Shown here piece after piece: positions 61,141 through 64,000 of a stretch of 64,000 nucleotides of DNA. The position numbers and the translations under genes were made by a program. How positions within the stretch are numbered: the first letter of the stretch is position 1; every line of letters begins with the position of its first letter. Under the pieces are notes generated by a model that was not told the DNA's origin, searched no databases, and saw nothing but the letters and a program-made list of their open reading frames with translations. Source of the DNA: Magicicada septendecula (lineage: Eukaryota; Arthropoda; Insecta; Hemiptera; Cicadidae); NCBI GenBank assembly GCA_034769895.1, contig CM068373.1, positions 21,743,967 through 21,807,966 on the forward strand, read 5' to 3'.

Positions 61141-61384
61141 GTTTCGGCTTTCATAAGAATGTGTATCTGTTTATAATTATAGATTAACTAATAAACATAT
61201 TCCCGTACAAACGATATGCATACATATGCATTTATTCATCACTCTCATTAAAACTGTCGCCTTAATACAAATTCAAATATTTTTCAGATACACTAATACA
61301 CTAAGCATCATTTAATTGTGGGAATTGTTTTCTTAAGCTTTACGCATTGTAGATGTGAAAAATATTAGAAGTTTAATTAAGAAA

Positions 61385-61600
61385 GTTGTGTTAGTGGTTA
61401 TATTCACAAACAGAATTATCACTGTTCCGCACCACTAGGGGTATATAGAAAAATTATTCCGATTTGCGCTTCCAAGTTTTTCAGTTCATCGTAATGATAT
61501 TTCCGATCTGACGATGAGCTGAGAAGCTTGAAAGCGCTAATCGGAATAATTTTTCTATAGTGGTGTGGAACAGTGATAATTCTGTTTGTGAAAAATATTA
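61385..61600. repeat. Inverted pair of PLE family 3 termini
   Basis: The left part, minus strand, is ...cactatagaaaaattattccga type sequence with a degraded ribozyme. The right part, plus strand, is the intact ribozyme followed by ataatttttctatagtggtgtggaacagtgataattctgtttgtg. The outer ends are mirror images: cacaaacagaattatcactg at 61407 and its inverse at the right end. No PLE coding sequence lies between. Confidence 0.78.
61501..61546 (+). ncRNA. Hammerhead ribozyme, best preserved family 3 copy
   Basis: uuccgau-CUGACGA-u-gagcu-gag-aagcu-u-GAAAGCGCUA-aucggaa. All core positions present, stem I 7 perfect pairs, stem II of ~4-5 pairs, and self-complementary AGCGCU at stem III. Predicted cleavage after the A at 61539. 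Confidence 0.78.
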
Positions 61601-62060
61601 ATAAAAATTATGTTTTTTCATTCAATTGAACTTTACAAGACCATAAAACCCTTATAGCCGAATCACATTTAGTATATAACTCATAGTTTCTGATAAGCTT
61701 ACCACTAGAAGTTATCACTGTTACCTGGACATGTAAGGAAGTGAAATACTTACAAAATTTTAATCTAAAGGCAGTAAAACAATCACCATTTCAGGTAACC
61801 ACTTTCAGTAAAATCGTGTTAAATTTAATACACTTTCTTCCCTAAAAAACGTAAAACAATGAAATAGTACTATCGACAATAAGCCGTAATACATTCTAAG
61901 GTAACTAATGCTGAACGGAAGCAGTTTTTTCGCGCTGATGTTAGTAAGAAATAATAGACAAACCTTTAACTTGAAGATGCATATTGTTTTTGAAGGTATC
62001 ACGAAGATGTTTCATAATGCTAAGATACCCCTATTCTAAGAAACTGTACAGGAGAGCAAG
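61601..62060. other. No gene recognised
   Basis: AT-rich; nothing supported. Confidence 0.45.
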
Positions 62061-62062
62061 GT

Positions 62063-63190
62063 AGCCCCGATCACCTAAGGGAGAAATTCGATAAAAAATT
62101 GAAGAATCGGCTAAAAGTTAAAAAAACTGTAAAAAATTGTTGATTTAACAGAGCAAATTATTAGTTATACACTGTAAGCGTTAAAGTTGAAAGGGACTTT
62201 TCTTATTGCATATAAAGTACAAAATGGGCTTTGATCGGTATCCCCCCACCCGCGGGGTAATGAAGATCAATTGATTTCCTTTGCTAATTAAATGGGAAAA
62301 AATAAAAACCTAAAAAAAAAATTGTCAATGTAAAAAGCAAATGATATATTGATGAAAGCTTCATTAGAATGTTACTTATATCTACAAATGGTGCTTACTA
62401 CATTCTAAATCTAAAAATAAATTTTAAAAATTAGATTTTTCTTTAGTACTAAAGCCAATGTACTATATCCTGTGTATTTTATATGGGAAATAATGCTATT
62501 TAATTTTTGTGTTTATATTTTCTCCGTATAGGCCTTCTAAAAATATTTCCTATAATACACATTATAATAGTTTGTCATTCAAAGGACTCTAATATTGACA
62601 ATCTTTGACTCTGTGGGTAACTCTTAAATTAAGGTACGCCATAATAAAAAGTTTTTATTAATCAGTACAAAACTCAGAAAAAACCCTAGCTACGCCACAG
62701 AAAGTATCACGAACATATAAGGGTAACGCATTAGTATTTAATAGTACTTAACTCAGTACGGTGTTGTCCAGTTGTAACTCAGTACAGTTGATCGTCATTC
62801 CCCCACTCACCTGATCGGTGCTACCCCACCGCGTATACTACTGAGTTGTATAACCTGAGACTACACTAAGTTAGTTTAAAACCGTAAATAACGAAATCAA
62901 ATAATGCTGAAAACGTTAACAATACATCTGTACAATTAAGTAATTCAAAATTTAAGTGCAAATATCATTACTTGCTTTAAAGATGTGAAGAAATAAGAAG
63001 AAATTTGTCTAAAACACACTTCTGTAATTCACTGTAAGTACAATGGCGGAAATGGTTAACGGTCGTTTTTGGTTAGTTCATTGTGCAACTGGCTAGAGTT
63101 CAGCATTCAACAGATATCGCTACAGCGTACTATACTCTCGTTACCGACCTGATGGGGGCTTCCCGCTGATCGGTGCAACCCCGCGTTCCC
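62063..63190. mobile_element. Possible uncharacterised DNA element with gatcggtgc-type ends
   Basis: Left ggtagccccgatcacc (~62059) and right gctgatcggtgcaacccc (~63166) are imperfect inverted repeats. The same motif recurs inside at ~62234 (gatcggtatcccccc) and ~62814 (gatcggtgctacccc). No transposase and no convincing target duplication were found. Confidence 0.3.
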
Positions 63191-64000
63191 ATATATATAA
63201 CTCTTAAGGTAACAGGCTTGTAGCCGACTGCAGCAATAAATTAAGATTAGGTAAATTATTACGTTTATTGGTTATACTTTTCTTATACAAGACGTACACT
63301 TTAGATAAAAACTGTATGCTTTAAAAGCTTTGAGTTTAAAAAATATAAATTTTGGTATATTGGACGGTTATCAATTAAAACGAACAGTTTTTAGTTGTTT
63401 TATACTTTAAAAATAGTTTCTGATTTTACTAACCAGGATTTGCTGGGTTAAGTTGAATCAGTCTGGAAGATCTCGCGGACCTGCTCCTACGCTTTCCCAC
63501 TGGCCGTTGTCCTCCTAAGGTGGGATGTACATCCTAGGGTTTCCTCGAGGGCATTGTGTCCGTCCAAGTTGCTCCTGATTTAATCCTCGTTCATTGCCCA
63601 TCGATCCATCGATTCATTCCATCGATCGCTTACGATCTCGAACGACGTGCCTGAATTCGTGGAACTAATTCCCAGCCGCTCCCTCGACGATACACTCCTA
63701 CTTTCCAAGTACTGGCTGGAACTCGAATTTGCTACCGCAAACTTCCGAGAGAATAAGAGAGACTGCGAGAGAAACTGAGTAACTCACGGCTCACCGTGAT
63801 TTTATAGATCTACGGATATTTATAAACTGCAAGACAATTATTAATAATAATCAGAGGAATAAAACTAGGAACGATAAAACTACGGTGTTTTATATAATGC
63901 TTTGTGTTCTAACATTTTTTATGCTAGTGAGTCATGGAGTCTCGATAAATTAGGTTGTAAGAAAAATGAGGCTGTTTAAATTAGATTTTTCTCACATAGA
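63191..64000. other. No gene recognised; GC-richer block 63440-63790
   Basis: A less AT-rich block with an atcgatc-rich stretch (~63600-63630). No domain, exon signal or RNA gene that I can support. Confidence 0.35.

Overview
Eukaryotic, AT-rich, gene-poor and dominated by transposable elements. I see no intact single-copy host gene. The mixture points to an arthropod, most likely an insect; a polyneopteran such as a cockroach, termite or stick insect would fit, but this is inference from the TE mix and not an identification. The mix is Penelope-like elements (PLEs) with GIY-YIG endonuclease and hammerhead-ribozyme tails, a DUF4817-type Tc1/mariner with DD41D spacing, LINE 3' tails with trinucleotide ends, and ZMYM1-like hAT, PIF/Harbinger and piggyBac elements. 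Almost every coding trace is a decayed transposon ORF.

Layout. 1-6201: a composite block (hAT 3' half, three LINE tails, a tRNA-like SINE, a PLE and an unknown ~400-bp repeat). The whole block recurs in direct orientation at 52622-58795, so the two ends of the window are paralogous. 7.9-10.5 kb: the most complete PLE, with two visible lesions. 11-14.3 kb: a LINE tail, a DD41D mariner inserted in a PLE fragment, and a hairpin. 15.4-24.8 kb: a PLE with a good ribozyme, then two near-identical PLEs with giant (CA)n tracts. The first of these is split by a ~2.9-kb element carrying a 14-unit, ~162-bp minisatellite. 24.8-28 kb: a strongly A-rich strand ending in an LTR-like end and primer-binding site. 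28.2-29.3 kb: a second mariner. 30.9-33.2 kb: a ~440-bp tandem duplication, one copy of which holds a piggyBac insertion (the other is the empty site). 33.6-37.4 kb: PLE remnants of three families. 37.9-39.46 kb: a Harbinger element with a pogo/jerky-like fragment inside. 39.5-51.2 kb: dispersed unknown repeats, LINE tails, three long hairpins and a third copy of the CA-bearing PLE. 51.9-58.8 kb: hAT plus duplicate block. 58.8-64 kb: LINE tail, ribozyme hairpin and a possible uncharacterised DNA element.

The unifying theme is the Penelope-like elements. At least seven sequence families can be told apart by their GIY-YIG motifs. Most keep, downstream of the ORF, a hammerhead core of form CUGANGA-stem II-GAAA-(very short stem III)-NUH closed by stem I. 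Several 150-400-bp palindromes carry a ribozyme-like core on both arms, suggesting head-to-head PLE termini. All boundaries, identities and ribozyme calls were made by eye; no alignment, folding or database search was run.
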